A DNA stretch of 45,359 nucleotides from Bacteroidota bacterium (GCA_013816615.1 JACDED010000021.1:1-45359), one strand, 5' to 3'. Shown: positions 16,176-24,219, counted from the stretch's first letter. The notes: a model not told the origin generated them from the sequence alone. Translations and numbers: made by a program.

Positions 16176-16542
16176 TATCGTTTTCTATACGAAATTGTGC
16201 GATCAGGTTCCTTCTTAATAAGATCGATATCCTGAATTTTCCATTAGTAGTTTCTAAAGTTCCGGTAATATATTGTGAACCATTATTTACTGAACTCACA
16301 TGGCTGTTTGAAAATGTTTTAACTGTATGTTTTTCTAAAAAGAATTTCAAATTTGCTTCGGCTTGCGCTTTGCTTAAAACATCTTCCTGGTTAATGATCT
16401 TAATAGAAACTTTCTCGTCAAAATATTTTACAAGCTCGCTTGATTTACCTTGCTTTAATCCAGCAACAATTTCATCGCTTGGTTCAACACCGGCAAAGAA
16501 AAGACTGAATAAAAAGTAAAAGATAGTTATCGCTATTTTCAT
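16168..16542 (-). CDS. DUF4783 domain-containing exported protein
   Basis: 124 residues. A signal peptide (MKIAITIFYFLFSLFFAGVEP) is followed by an NTF2-like alpha+beta domain of the DUF4783 family: EIVAGLKQGKSSELVKYFDEKVSIKI, then AQAEANLKFFLEKH and the strands YITGTLETTNGKFRISILLR. It is periplasmic and of unknown function. The association with nadC on one mRNA (8-bp overlap) is a common Bacteroidota arrangement to my knowledge; no mechanistic link is established. Confidence 0.85.
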   Translation of the reverse strand: MKIAITIFYFLFSLFFAGVEPSDEIVAGLKQGKSSELVKYFDEKVSIKIINQEDVLSKAQAEANLKFFLEKHTVKTFSNSHVSSVNNGSQYITGTLETTNGKFRISILLRRNLIAQFRIENDND

Positions 16543-16552
16543 GGTTATACTA

Positions 16553-16585
16553 CAAATTTAATAATTTTTTCGCAATTTTAACAAA
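16553..16585 (-). promoter_or_regulatory. Promoter of the DUF4783-nadC operon
   Basis: On the minus strand TTTG (complement of 16582-16585), 21 bp, TAAATTTG (complement of 16553-16560), ten bases before the DUF4783 ATG. The -33 element overlaps the first base of the rlmH start codon on the other strand, so the two divergent genes share this space. Confidence 0.65.
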
Positions 16586-17058
16586 TGAAGATCTTATTGC
16601 TTCAAATAGATAAAACTCAGGATAGTTATTTGACCGAAGGCATTGAAATATATGCAAAACGGTTAAAGAACTACACTACATTTGAGATAAGTACAATTAA
16701 TGTGCCAAAAGCAGTAAGGCAGCGCAGCCACAACGAGCAAAAGCAGGAGGAGGCTAAGCTTATTTTAGGCGCTATTTTACCTGAAGACCAGCTTATTTTA
16801 TTAGATGAAAAAGGAAAAGAATACTCTTCGGTTGAGTTTTCTAACCTTATTGCACAAAAACAGAATGCATCTGTAAAACGCCTGGTATTCTTAATTGGCG
16901 GGCCTTTTGGCTTTAGTGAAACAATTTATAAACGCGCTAATTCAAAAATTTCTTTATCGCAAATGACTTTTTCTCATCAAATGGTACGGCTTTTTTTTAC
17001 AGAACAATTGTACCGTGCTTACACCATTTTAAAAGGTGAAAAATACCATCACGAGTAA
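16585..17058 (+). CDS. rlmH: 23S rRNA (pseudouridine1915-N3)-methyltransferase
   Basis: 157 residues, exactly the RlmH size. A SPOUT-class methyltransferase that modifies pseudouridine 1915 in helix 69 of 23S rRNA in the assembled ribosome. Landmarks: MKILLLQIDKTQDSYLTEGI, YAKRLKNYTTFEI, the middle LILLDEKGKEYSS, the knotted SAM site FLIGGPFGFSETIYKRAN, and the C-terminal SLSQMTFSHQMVRLFFTEQL with ending GEKYHHE. All key motifs are intact. It is divergent from the DUF4783-nadC operon and followed by repeat element copy B. Confidence 0.97.
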   Translation: MKILLLQIDKTQDSYLTEGIEIYAKRLKNYTTFEISTINVPKAVRQRSHNEQKQEEAKLILGAILPEDQLILLDEKGKEYSSVEFSNLIAQKQNASVKRLVFLIGGPFGFSETIYKRANSKISLSQMTFSHQMVRLFFTEQLYRAYTILKGEKYHHE

Positions 17059-17148
17059 GCGTTAAAAAAGTATAAATCCTCGTTTTGCAGGTAAAATAAT
17101 GAATTAAGATTTTTCCTCTTCATTAAAGAGATAATTATCAATAAAGTC

Positions 17149-17305
17149 GCCACTAATTTCACTAATAACACCAAACAATTCTTACCTGGGATGGATAGAT
17201 TAGTGGAAATAATTATTCTAGCGATACCGCTAGAATATAAATTACACAAATAAAAATTTTATAATAAATCAAATAATAATTTGTGAAATTCGTGCAATTG
17301 GTGGC
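17149..17305 (-). repeat. CAC-iteron element, copy B (inverted relative to copy A)
   Basis: Bounded by GCCAC (17149-17153) and GTGGC (17301-17305). CAC at 17151, 17160, 17169 and GTG at 17283, 17292, 17301: three triplets per end at exact 9-bp spacing. In reverse complement it aligns with copy A at both ends and in the blocks TGTAATTTAT (complement of 17237-17246) and AATTATTTCCACTAA (complement of 17200-17214). The central hairpin, 17214-17223 with 17228-17237 around ATAC, sits at the same offset as in copy A but has an unrelated stem sequence. The element occupies most of the 302-bp gap between the convergent genes rlmH and the porin; nothing else recognisable lies in that gap. Confidence 0.75.
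17214..17237. terminator. Central hairpin of copy B, possible terminator
   Basis: Perfect 10-bp stem TATTCTAGCG / CGCTAGAATA around ATAC, between two converging genes. No T-run follows, so termination is only a possibility. Confidence 0.4.
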
Positions 17306-17360
17306 TTCTTTTCAAGAATAACCTATCAGTTTTTGTTCTCTCTATCTTTGCGGCAAAACA

Positions 17361-19250
17361 TCAGTCAAAAAACGTCCAGCTAATACCTAATCTAAAGGCC
17401 CTATCGGTTTGATAATAACCTTGTGCAAAAGAATAATTGGTGCCGGCAAAACCAAATAAAGCATTTTCTACCTTAAGGAAAAAATTCACAGGGCGGATCC
17501 GTGCATTAAGATAAACATCTAAAAAAGGGTAGGGTGTTGTTTTAAAACTTTCCTGTAAATAGAATGCTTGTGTTGATGGCATATAACCATAAGCATAAAA
17601 CGAATCATAGATCTGTAATTGGCTGCCAATTTGTAATTGGAGATTATTCTTAAAGAAAATGCCTGTATAAAATAATTTGGCAGTTGCCTGGTGTTTTGGC
17701 AAACGAATGTAAGTGGTGTTAGTTGTGTTTTGTAAACGGTAATCGATAGAAGTACCTAAATGTTTAAAGAACACTTTTGTAAAGCTAAGGTTAAGGCCCA
17801 AATTTGTTAATGTTGTTCCGTATTGTCGTGGCAAAGCAACATTATCAAAATACAAATAGTTGTTTATGTTTTGAATGAATAGGGATGATGAGAAATGTTT
17901 GTTCAGATTAAATCCTAAAACGGCCTGTGTTTGTTGTTGTGAATGGTAACCATTATTAAACCATGTAAAGTGATTACTGACCCAATAATTATAAATATAA
18001 TCGGCCGAGCGATCTTCTGCCAATAAGTTTAAATATAAATAACGCTGTTTGGCACGGTTCAATAATAGCACAGTTTTATTTTCTGCTTTATAATTGCCTT
18101 TACTGGCGCCATCAAAAATGTATTGGAAATTAAAATGCGTTTGAATTTCTTTTTGATGATCTTTTGCAACCTGGTTCTCTTCCCGGGTTAAAACTTTTTT
18201 AAATAACAGGTCGGCAGTGGCAATATGATTTAAAAACACACTGTCTGCTTTTTGCCAGACCTGGTTTATTTCGTTCTTGTAACCAACTGAAAATGCAAAA
18301 TTAGAATTGGTTGTTACAGCAGCGTAATTAATTTCATTGTTAAATTTTCTAACGTGTGTGCTATCGTTTGTTCTTACTGTATCTAAATAAGTAATGATAT
18401 AATAATTGTCTGTTGCAATATTTTCATCCTTGTATTGATATGAATTGAATGAAAAAGCCGATTTAAACTGAATGAAGTGATTTATTTTGGTTGAGGAGTC
18501 TTTTCGGTTTAACCTGAAGTCCGGATTGAACATCGCTTTTAATTCCCTATTATCACGCGCTGCATTATTTAATTTTACTGGCAATAGTTCTTTGTTGTCC
18601 AATAATGTGTTTTCATTTAAGCTATCTGCTAAAATACCGCCATTTTCTTTATTCCTATTTCCATTATTAAGAATGTAGAAATAGTAACCAAAGCGTTCTT
18701 TTTTATTTGTGTAATTACTTGAGAGATAAAAATTGTTGGTATAGCTTTGTTGTTTTAAATAAAAACCCTGTGATGTGTAACGACTAAATTTAATAGCAAC
18801 ATTTACTCTTTTGTAAGTGTGTGTAAAAAGCATTTTAAATGTTTGAAATTTCTTACTTCCGGCTATACCGGTTAAGTTGGCATAAGGGCCTTTTGTGCGA
18901 TAATAATTTACCTGACTCTCTGAGTACACATCGTTTTTATAAGGAGTAGAATGAAAATTAAAACCAAGATCATTTGTGCCATAATTAAGTTGATAGTTTG
19001 GAGATGGCAAACCAATATTCCCCAAAAAATTGCGGGGAAAATAATTGTGAATATTAATGATACTTGAATCGGGATAAGTAAAGTGATACTTTGTGATCAG
19101 GTTATTTTTTTCGGTTTTAAACGAAAGATAAGTGGGATCTGTAGAATAAAATACCTGGGCTTTAAAAATAAAACCAATGCAGATAAACAAAAAAAACCAG
19201 GTCTTTTTAAGGAGAGAAAATGATCTTTTTTGTTGGGAAATAAAATGCAT
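17361..19250 (-). CDS. Putative outer-membrane porin (Bacteroidota type)
   Basis: 629 residues. After a cationic stretch (MHFISQQKRSFSLLKK) comes one hydrophobic signal segment (TWFFLFICIGFIFKAQ), and the rest is dense in alternating aromatic/polar beta-strands. It ends with ...AFRLGISWTFFD, the aromatic C-terminus typical of outer-membrane barrels. The opening TYLSFKTEKNNLITKYHFTYPDSSIINIHNYFPRNFLG and the PSPNYQLNYGTNDLGFNF stretch match what I know of the Bacteroidota putative porin family (PF14121-like). Transport substrate unknown. It is transcribed alone. Confidence 0.8.
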   Translation of the reverse strand: MHFISQQKRSFSLLKKTWFFLFICIGFIFKAQVFYSTDPTYLSFKTEKNNLITKYHFTYPDSSIINIHNYFPRNFLGNIGLPSPNYQLNYGTNDLGFNFHSTPYKNDVYSESQVNYYRTKGPYANLTGIAGSKKFQTFKMLFTHTYKRVNVAIKFSRYTSQGFYLKQQSYTNNFYLSSNYTNKKERFGYYFYILNNGNRNKENGGILADSLNENTLLDNKELLPVKLNNAARDNRELKAMFNPDFRLNRKDSSTKINHFIQFKSAFSFNSYQYKDENIATDNYYIITYLDTVRTNDSTHVRKFNNEINYAAVTTNSNFAFSVGYKNEINQVWQKADSVFLNHIATADLLFKKVLTREENQVAKDHQKEIQTHFNFQYIFDGASKGNYKAENKTVLLLNRAKQRYLYLNLLAEDRSADYIYNYWVSNHFTWFNNGYHSQQQTQAVLGFNLNKHFSSSLFIQNINNYLYFDNVALPRQYGTTLTNLGLNLSFTKVFFKHLGTSIDYRLQNTTNTTYIRLPKHQATAKLFYTGIFFKNNLQLQIGSQLQIYDSFYAYGYMPSTQAFYLQESFKTTPYPFLDVYLNARIRPVNFFLKVENALFGFAGTNYSFAQGYYQTDRAFRLGISWTFFD

Positions 19251-19370
19251 CTGGTTGTTTAAACGTAAATCCTAAAGTAAAACTAATAAAATTTTACGTA
19301 CTACGATTTAAAGAAAGTTAAATGATATTTTAAGTTTTGAGTAGCCCGTTGTTAGAGGCTTTCAGCTATA

Positions 19371-20402
19371 TTAAAATTTATCAAAGAAATGCTCTTCTAT
19401 ATCAAAGGTTGACTTTAATCCTACTTCTTTGTAATCTTTAGCCAGCCATTTTTCGGCAATTTCGCGGCCTTTATTTTTAAGGTTAGATAAAAACTCCCAC
19501 GATGTATTCATTTTACTACTATAACTTAATTGACTTAAGGCATCATAACCGCTAATGGTATGAACAAATATTTCACGATTTATTTTATCGTCTGATTTTA
19601 AAATACCATTTCGTATTAATTCATTTCTATAGTGAATTAATTTCATTTCGTTTATTAAACTGCTATTAAACGAGATCTCATTTACACGATCTGCAATATC
19701 TCTTGCCGTTGTTGGTACCGAATTAATATTGATAGAATTAATTTTTACCAGTACAATATCTCTTAAGTTTGTATTTGTGATAATAGGGAAAATAGGAGGA
19801 TTACCCATGTAGCCGCCATCCCAATAAAACTGACCTTCAATTTCAACTGCCTGGAATAAAAACGGTAAGCAGGCTGAAGCCATAACCGCATCAACAGTAA
19901 TTTCTTTATTCGAAAATATTTTTGCTTTGTTTGTTTTTACATTTGTTGCGCAAATGAAAAGTTTCTTTTTATTGTAACGCTGTAATTCTTCAAAATCAAT
20001 AGTGTCTTTTAAAATATCACGAAGTGGATTATAATTAAAAGGATTGAAATTGTAGGGAGAAAGGACCTGTGTAATAGCATTGAACATCATGTAACCAGTG
20101 CTATTATAAATATCACCCTGTCCATAAGTTTTATCCATAACCCCTGGCTTAAATAAAAAGCTACCACTAAGTGCAATTTTGCGCCAAAGTTCTTCCAATA
20201 ATTCTTTTGCTTTTGCTGGCCCACCAATATGTAAACCGTAAGCGCAGGTTACCGCGTTTACAGCACCGGCACTTGTTCCGCACATAGCTTCTGCAACAAG
20301 ATTTTCTTCCTCTAGCAATCTATCTAATACACCCCAGGTAAAAGCACCATGTGCGCCACCACCTTGCAGAGCAATACCTACGTTTTTCTTGTCTTGTTTC
20401 AT
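19371..20402 (-). CDS. Patatin-like phospholipase
   Basis: 343 residues. Ser-Asp dyad lipid hydrolase: oxyanion-hole motif GGGAHG at 14-19, nucleophile Ser44 in GTSAGAVNA, and the catalytic Asp in FYWDGGYMGNPP at about 200. VMASACLPFLFQAVEIEG precedes the Asp as usual. There is no signal peptide or C-terminal beta-barrel, so it is a cytoplasmic or peripheral-membrane enzyme of the RssA/YlbK type rather than an autotransporter. The C-terminal 120 residues are helical and less conserved. It likely acts on phospholipid acyl esters; substrate not known. Confidence 0.93.
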   Translation of the reverse strand: MKQDKKNVGIALQGGGAHGAFTWGVLDRLLEEENLVAEAMCGTSAGAVNAVTCAYGLHIGGPAKAKELLEELWRKIALSGSFLFKPGVMDKTYGQGDIYNSTGYMMFNAITQVLSPYNFNPFNYNPLRDILKDTIDFEELQRYNKKKLFICATNVKTNKAKIFSNKEITVDAVMASACLPFLFQAVEIEGQFYWDGGYMGNPPIFPIITNTNLRDIVLVKINSININSVPTTARDIADRVNEISFNSSLINEMKLIHYRNELIRNGILKSDDKINREIFVHTISGYDALSQLSYSSKMNTSWEFLSNLKNKGREIAEKWLAKDYKEVGLKSTFDIEEHFFDKF

Positions 20403-20507
20403 TTAAGATTTTTGAATATCCTATAAATATAAAATTTTAATAGCGAAGCCAAAATTTTTTTGTCAACAAATAAGGGGCTTTAATCTAAAATACTAATGGA
20501 AAATGAC

Positions 20508-21548
20508 CTAAAGGGCGTTCAGGGCCTGTATTGCAGCCTCAAAATCAGGTTGTATCTTTAAGCACATAGTATAATCGGCCTTTGCACTTTGTTTGTCTTT
20601 TAGCTGTGAGTAGGTATAGCCGCGTGCAAAATACGCCTGAGCAGAGTTAGGATTAAGAGCAATGGCATTGGTAAAATTCTCTAATGCAGATTTATTATCT
20701 TTTTTAATTTCTAAATAAATGGCACCAAGATTATAATAACAATTTTCGCAATTTTTATTTTTTTGAAGAATGGATTTGTACTCTGTTATTGCTTCATCGG
20801 TCTTTCCAAGATCCTGTAATAATTTTGCACGAGCGTATATTGTGTTTTCGTTAGTTGGATTGATCTTTAAAGCATTATTGTAATACTCTAGTCCTAACGG
20901 ATTTTTTTGCGCAGCAAACATAACACCAAGATCAATAAAAGCGTTTTCGAATTTACCATCCTGTTCAATAGCAGTTTCTAAACTTGAAACCGCTCTTGTT
21001 GTATCGCCGCTCTCACGATAGATACTTCCTTTTAAATAATAGGCTTTTGCTGACCTGTCATTTATTTTAAGCGCTTTATTTACATAATCAATTCCTTGTT
21101 GGTATTGTTTTACGATAAAATATAATTCAGATAGTTTTAAAAGTGCATCGGCATTATCAGGGAATTTTTTTTCTACGATCTCTAACGCTTCTTTTGCTAA
21201 ACGTGTATTATTTTGTGTGTAATACGCATCTATTAAAGCCATATAATGTTCTGCTTTGGTACTGTCTATTTTAATGGCGCGTTTAGCATCATTAATAGCT
21301 TCGGGTAATTTATTCAATGAAATATAAATGCCCGATCGTTTTGCATAGAGACCCGCATTGCCCGGATCTTTTAATAATTCAGCATTTACAGCTTTTAGTT
21401 CGGGTGAGTTTAATTTAATGCTTAAGCTATCGGAAGTTTTATTTTCTGCTTCAGTTTGTTCGAGTGAATTATTTTTACATGAATTAAATGCAATTAAAAT
21501 AATTGCAGAAAATAAAATAAAATATTTTTTATGAAAATTAAAGGTCAT
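20508..21548 (-). CDS. TPR-repeat lipoprotein
   Basis: 347 residues from the ATG at 21546-21548 (a further ATG at 21560 adds MQTP). Type II signal peptide FHKKYFILFSAIILIAFNSCKNNS with lipidated Cys, then about eight tetratricopeptide repeats (for example AEHYMALIDAYYTQNNTRLA, AKAYYLKGSIYRESGDTTRA, CENCYYNLGAIYLEIKKDNK). It is anchored in the envelope and serves as a protein-interaction scaffold; partner unknown. The start codon overlaps the 3' end of the CCG-domain gene, so the two are translationally coupled and it is the last gene of the mlaD-Fe-S operon. Confidence 0.88.
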   Translation of the reverse strand: MTFNFHKKYFILFSAIILIAFNSCKNNSLEQTEAENKTSDSLSIKLNSPELKAVNAELLKDPGNAGLYAKRSGIYISLNKLPEAINDAKRAIKIDSTKAEHYMALIDAYYTQNNTRLAKEALEIVEKKFPDNADALLKLSELYFIVKQYQQGIDYVNKALKINDRSAKAYYLKGSIYRESGDTTRAVSSLETAIEQDGKFENAFIDLGVMFAAQKNPLGLEYYNNALKINPTNENTIYARAKLLQDLGKTDEAITEYKSILQKNKNCENCYYNLGAIYLEIKKDNKSALENFTNAIALNPNSAQAYFARGYTYSQLKDKQSAKADYTMCLKIQPDFEAAIQALNAL

Positions 21549-22326
21549 TGGCGTTTGCAATTAGTTCTGCAATATCTAATACTTTGGTTTTATCTTCTTT
21601 ATTATAATGTTTTACGCCATCTGTCATCATCGTATTGCAAAACGGACAACCAACTGCTATCACATCCGGATTTAATGCTAAAGCTTCTTCTGCACGTTCT
21701 ACATTCACTTCTTTGGTTCCTTTTTCGGCCTCTTTAAACATTTGGGCTCCACCGGCTCCACAACATAATCCTTTTGCTTTGCTGCGTTTCATTTCCGCTA
21801 ACTCCACATCCAGTTTTTGAATAATATCTCGCGGGGCTTCGTAAACATCGTTCCCTCTTCCTAAATAGCAGGGGTCGTGAAAGACAATTTTCTTGCCTTT
21901 GAATTCGCCGCCTTGTACTTTTAATTTGCCCTGGTTAATTAATTCCTGAACTAATTGGGTATGGTGAACTACTTCATAGTTTCCACCCAAAGCAGGATAT
22001 TCATTTTTAATAGTATTAAAGCAATGCGGGCAACCCGTAACAATTTTTTTTATGCTATAACCATTCATAACGGTTATGTTTTGCATGGCCTGCATTTGAA
22101 ATAAGAATTCATTACCGGCACGTTTTGCAGGATCGCCTGTGCAACCTTCTTCAGAGCCAAGTATTGCGAACTTAATATTTACATGGTTTAAAATACGGAC
22201 AATAGCTTTGGTTATTTTTTTTGCACGATCATCAAAGCTACCGCTGCAACCAACCCAAAATAAAATTTCGGGAGTTTCGCCGTTAGCCACCATCTCGGCC
22301 ATTGTTGGTACCTTTATTATGTTCAT
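21538..22326 (-). CDS. CCG-domain (Fe-S)-binding protein, heterodisulfide reductase/GlpC-like
   Basis: 262 residues with two cysteine-rich CCG domains (PF02754): first CPHCFNTIKNEYPALGG with the earlier GCSGSFDDR, second CYLGRGNDVYEAP, then LCCGAGGAQMF and CPFCNTMMTDG. These domains bind a non-cubane or 4Fe-4S cluster and pass electrons in complexes related to HdrB, LutA or GlpC. The partner is very likely the membrane 4Fe-4S protein encoded at 22885-24210 on the same strand; together they resemble a two-subunit quinone-linked oxidoreductase of unknown substrate. The pair is separated here by the GxxExxY element. Confidence 0.92.
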   Translation of the reverse strand: MNIIKVPTMAEMVANGETPEILFWVGCSGSFDDRAKKITKAIVRILNHVNIKFAILGSEEGCTGDPAKRAGNEFLFQMQAMQNITVMNGYSIKKIVTGCPHCFNTIKNEYPALGGNYEVVHHTQLVQELINQGKLKVQGGEFKGKKIVFHDPCYLGRGNDVYEAPRDIIQKLDVELAEMKRSKAKGLCCGAGGAQMFKEAEKGTKEVNVERAEEALALNPDVIAVGCPFCNTMMTDGVKHYNKEDKTKVLDIAELIANANDL

Positions 22327-22338
22327 ATTCTTTTTTTT

Positions 22339-22375
22339 ACCACTAAGGCACTTAGATCACTAAGTAGCACTAAGC
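22339..22375. repeat. Left CAC-iteron array
   Basis: Four near-identical heptamers: CACTAAG (22341), CACTTAG (22349), CACTAAG (22358), CACTAAG (22368). Downstream end of the nuclease gene. Confidence 0.8.
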
Positions 22376-22385
22376 TTTTATTTAA

Positions 22386-22838
22386 TTATTCTTTTGGCAG
22401 TTTAGAAAACTCTTCTGTTACCATTGGCACTAATTGTTGAACAATATTTTCACTATGAAAATTAATTAATAATCCTTTGGGAATATTAGCCAACTTAAGA
22501 TACGATAATAATTGGGCATTATAAAGAGGTATCATGACGTCAACCGCTTTTAACTCAACAATAATTAAATTGTTTACCAAAATATCAAGTTTCAGGATTC
22601 CTCCCAAATCTTTTCCTTTATAATTAACGGGAATATGTATCTGAGATCTAACATCAAGATTGTTATTTTTTAACTCTTCAATTAAACAAGAATGATAAAC
22701 CGATTCTAACAAACCCGGACCAACTTGTTTATGCACTTCAATTGCACATCCAACTATTTTGCATGAAATATCATTGATGTATTTTTGAGTAATCAATGTT
22801 TTTGTTTCATCTATATATTTGGCTATGCTGCTTTGCAT
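22386..22838 (-). CDS. GxxExxY family protein, PD-(D/E)XK nuclease fold
   Basis: 150 residues. The name-giving motif is Gly42-Leu-Leu-Glu45-Ser-Val-Tyr48 (QVGPGLLESVYHSCL). The nuclease core is intact: Asp85 (ILKLDILV), Glu95 and Lys97 (IIVELKAVD), and Gln109 with Tyr113 (AQLLSYLK). It is therefore likely a functional metal-dependent DNA- or RNA-cleaving enzyme of the family TIGR04256/PF13366, whose biological role is unknown. The N-terminal 25 residues extend beyond the core. Start ATG at 22836-22838, five bases after the right iteron array, so no separate promoter fits unless the array itself is one. It is otherwise transcribed from the Fe-S operon. Confidence 0.92.
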   Translation of the reverse strand: MQSSIAKYIDETKTLITQKYINDISCKIVGCAIEVHKQVGPGLLESVYHSCLIEELKNNNLDVRSQIHIPVNYKGKDLGGILKLDILVNNLIIVELKAVDVMIPLYNAQLLSYLKLANIPKGLLINFHSENIVQQLVPMVTEEFSKLPKE

Positions 22839-22843
22839 TTTGT

Positions 22844-22878
22844 CTTAGTGTGTCTTGTGTTCTTAGTGTCTTAGTGGT
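22844..22878. repeat. Right CAC-iteron array (inverted)
   Basis: CTTAGTG (22844), CTTGTGT-type degenerate unit (22854), CTTAGTG (22862), CTTAGTG (22870): inverted relative to the left array. Confidence 0.8.
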
Positions 22879-22884
22879 TCTTCA

Positions 22885-24210
22885 TCAGGCTTCATTTATC
22901 CAGTTAGCACGGTCAGCCTGGCTAAATTGCCAAGGTGCACCGTTGTTTTCAATATTACTAAACATGTTATTTAATTCCGGGCGCGTATTACTCTCCTCCA
23001 TTACTAAATACCTTCTTATCTCTACAATTATCGCTAATGGATCAATATTTACGGGACATTCCTGGACGCATGCATTACATGTATTACAAGCCCAGATCTC
23101 TTCATGTTTAATGTAATCACCTATTAATGATTTGCCATCATCTACAAATGTGCCTTTATTTTTATCAATGTTCTTTCCAACTTCTTCTAATCTGTCACGC
23201 GTATCCATCATAATTTTACGAGGAGACAATGCTTTGCCGGTAATGTTTTGTGGGCAAGCAGAGGTACATCTTCCACACTCAGTGCAGCTATATGCATCCA
23301 TTAAATTTTTCCAGGTAAGATCTTGTACATCTTTAACACCAAATCTTACAGGATTGTCAGGATCTGTTTTTGCAACATATGCAGGATCAAAATTTGGAGC
23401 TACAACATCCGTCACAGCGTCAAGCGTTGTAAATTGGCCTTTTGGTTTTAAGTTTGAGAAATATGTATTCGGAAATCCTAAAACAATGTGTAAATGTTTT
23501 GAGAACGGTAAATAATTTAAAAAACCAAACACAATTAAAATATGCCCCCACCAGCCAATGCGTTCAACAACGTGTAAACCGTTATCAGATATGCCGCCAA
23601 ATAATAAAGGACCAACGTGTTTACTAATTGATAAACCTAAAGAGCCATTATTTAAATTTGTTGCGTGTGATAAACCACGTGAGTATAAAACTTCATCTGC
23701 GCCATTCATCATAAAAATAAAACAGATCAACGTTAGCTCGCCAAATAAAATAAAGTTAGCGTCTAATTTTGGCCAACCGTTTAATTCATTCATTACAAGG
23801 CGCGGTACTTTTAATAAATTTCTTCTGGCTAAAAAAGCAATGGTACCAATGAACGCCAACACAGAAAGGATCTCGATAAAGCTTACAGCAAAAGTGTATA
23901 AGCCTCCTAAAGACTCTCTGAAAATACGGTGACTGCCACTAATGCCATCTACAATAATTTCAATTAATTCAATTTGTGTAATGATGAATGCAGTATATAA
24001 AAATAAATGCAGTATTGCAGGAATAGGACGCGCGAACATTTTTTGCTGGCCTAAGGCAACAAGCACCATTGTTTTTAAACGTTCGCCTTTATTATCTGTG
24101 AGAGGAATGTCTTTACCCAAAAGGATATTTCTACGGATCTTTTTTACATTGATAGAAAAAAAAGCAGAAGCGCCAATTAATAGTAAAGCGAAGATGATCG
24201 AGCTTATCAT
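22885..24210 (-). CDS. Membrane-bound 4Fe-4S dicluster oxidoreductase subunit
   Basis: 441 residues. The N-terminal half has about five hydrophobic helices (first at 4-18, then around 65, 110, 155, 220) resembling a NarI/HdrE-like cytochrome or quinone module. The C-terminal half carries two ferredoxin clusters: CTECGRCTSACP at about 305 and CNTCNACVQECP at about 374. The end NNGAPWQFSQADRANWINE is typical of these Bacteroidota proteins, to my knowledge. It likely forms a membrane complex with the CCG protein (21538-22326), passing electrons to or from quinone. It starts 9 bp after the mlaD stop. Its 3' neighbour has been displaced by the GxxExxY element. Confidence 0.92.
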   Translation of the reverse strand: MISSIIFALLLIGASAFFSINVKKIRRNILLGKDIPLTDNKGERLKTMVLVALGQQKMFARPIPAILHLFLYTAFIITQIELIEIIVDGISGSHRIFRESLGGLYTFAVSFIEILSVLAFIGTIAFLARRNLLKVPRLVMNELNGWPKLDANFILFGELTLICFIFMMNGADEVLYSRGLSHATNLNNGSLGLSISKHVGPLLFGGISDNGLHVVERIGWWGHILIVFGFLNYLPFSKHLHIVLGFPNTYFSNLKPKGQFTTLDAVTDVVAPNFDPAYVAKTDPDNPVRFGVKDVQDLTWKNLMDAYSCTECGRCTSACPQNITGKALSPRKIMMDTRDRLEEVGKNIDKNKGTFVDDGKSLIGDYIKHEEIWACNTCNACVQECPVNIDPLAIIVEIRRYLVMEESNTRPELNNMFSNIENNGAPWQFSQADRANWINEA

Positions 24211-24219
24211 ATCTGTTCT

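Larger units (their letters stand above)
22339..22878 (-). mobile_element. Putative CAC-iteron element carrying a GxxExxY nuclease gene
   Basis: About 540 bp. Outer ends ACCACTAAG (22339-22347) and CTTAGTGGT (22870-22878) are perfect inverted repeats; inside them CAC recurs at 22341, 22349, 22358, 22368 and GTG at 22848, 22857, 22866, 22874 (spacing 8-10 bp). The only gene inside, 22386-22838, fills the space between the repeat arrays with 5-11 bp to spare on each side. The whole block sits in the gap between two Fe-S genes of one operon: 12 bp from the CCG start and 6 bp from the stop of the upstream gene. I see no clear target-site duplication. The mobile nature is inference. Confidence 0.6.

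Noticed and set aside
17049-17249. 66-residue minus-strand frame inside repeat copy B
   Set aside because: Lies across the repeat element and the rlmH end; the aligned region in copy A has no matching frame, so the element is non-coding.
19290-19310. TTACGTACTACG near the porin promoter as a shared operator with 33742-33771
   Set aside because: Only five or six bases in common; expected by chance in a window of this size.
22331-22380. CACTAAG units as a CRISPR-like array
   Set aside because: Units are 7 bp with 1-3 bp spacers and appear inverted on the other side of the gene; not a CRISPR architecture.
23132-23932. Several plus-strand open frames opposite the membrane Fe-S gene
   Set aside because: Mirror frames of a well-supported gene; no start signals, no domain pattern.
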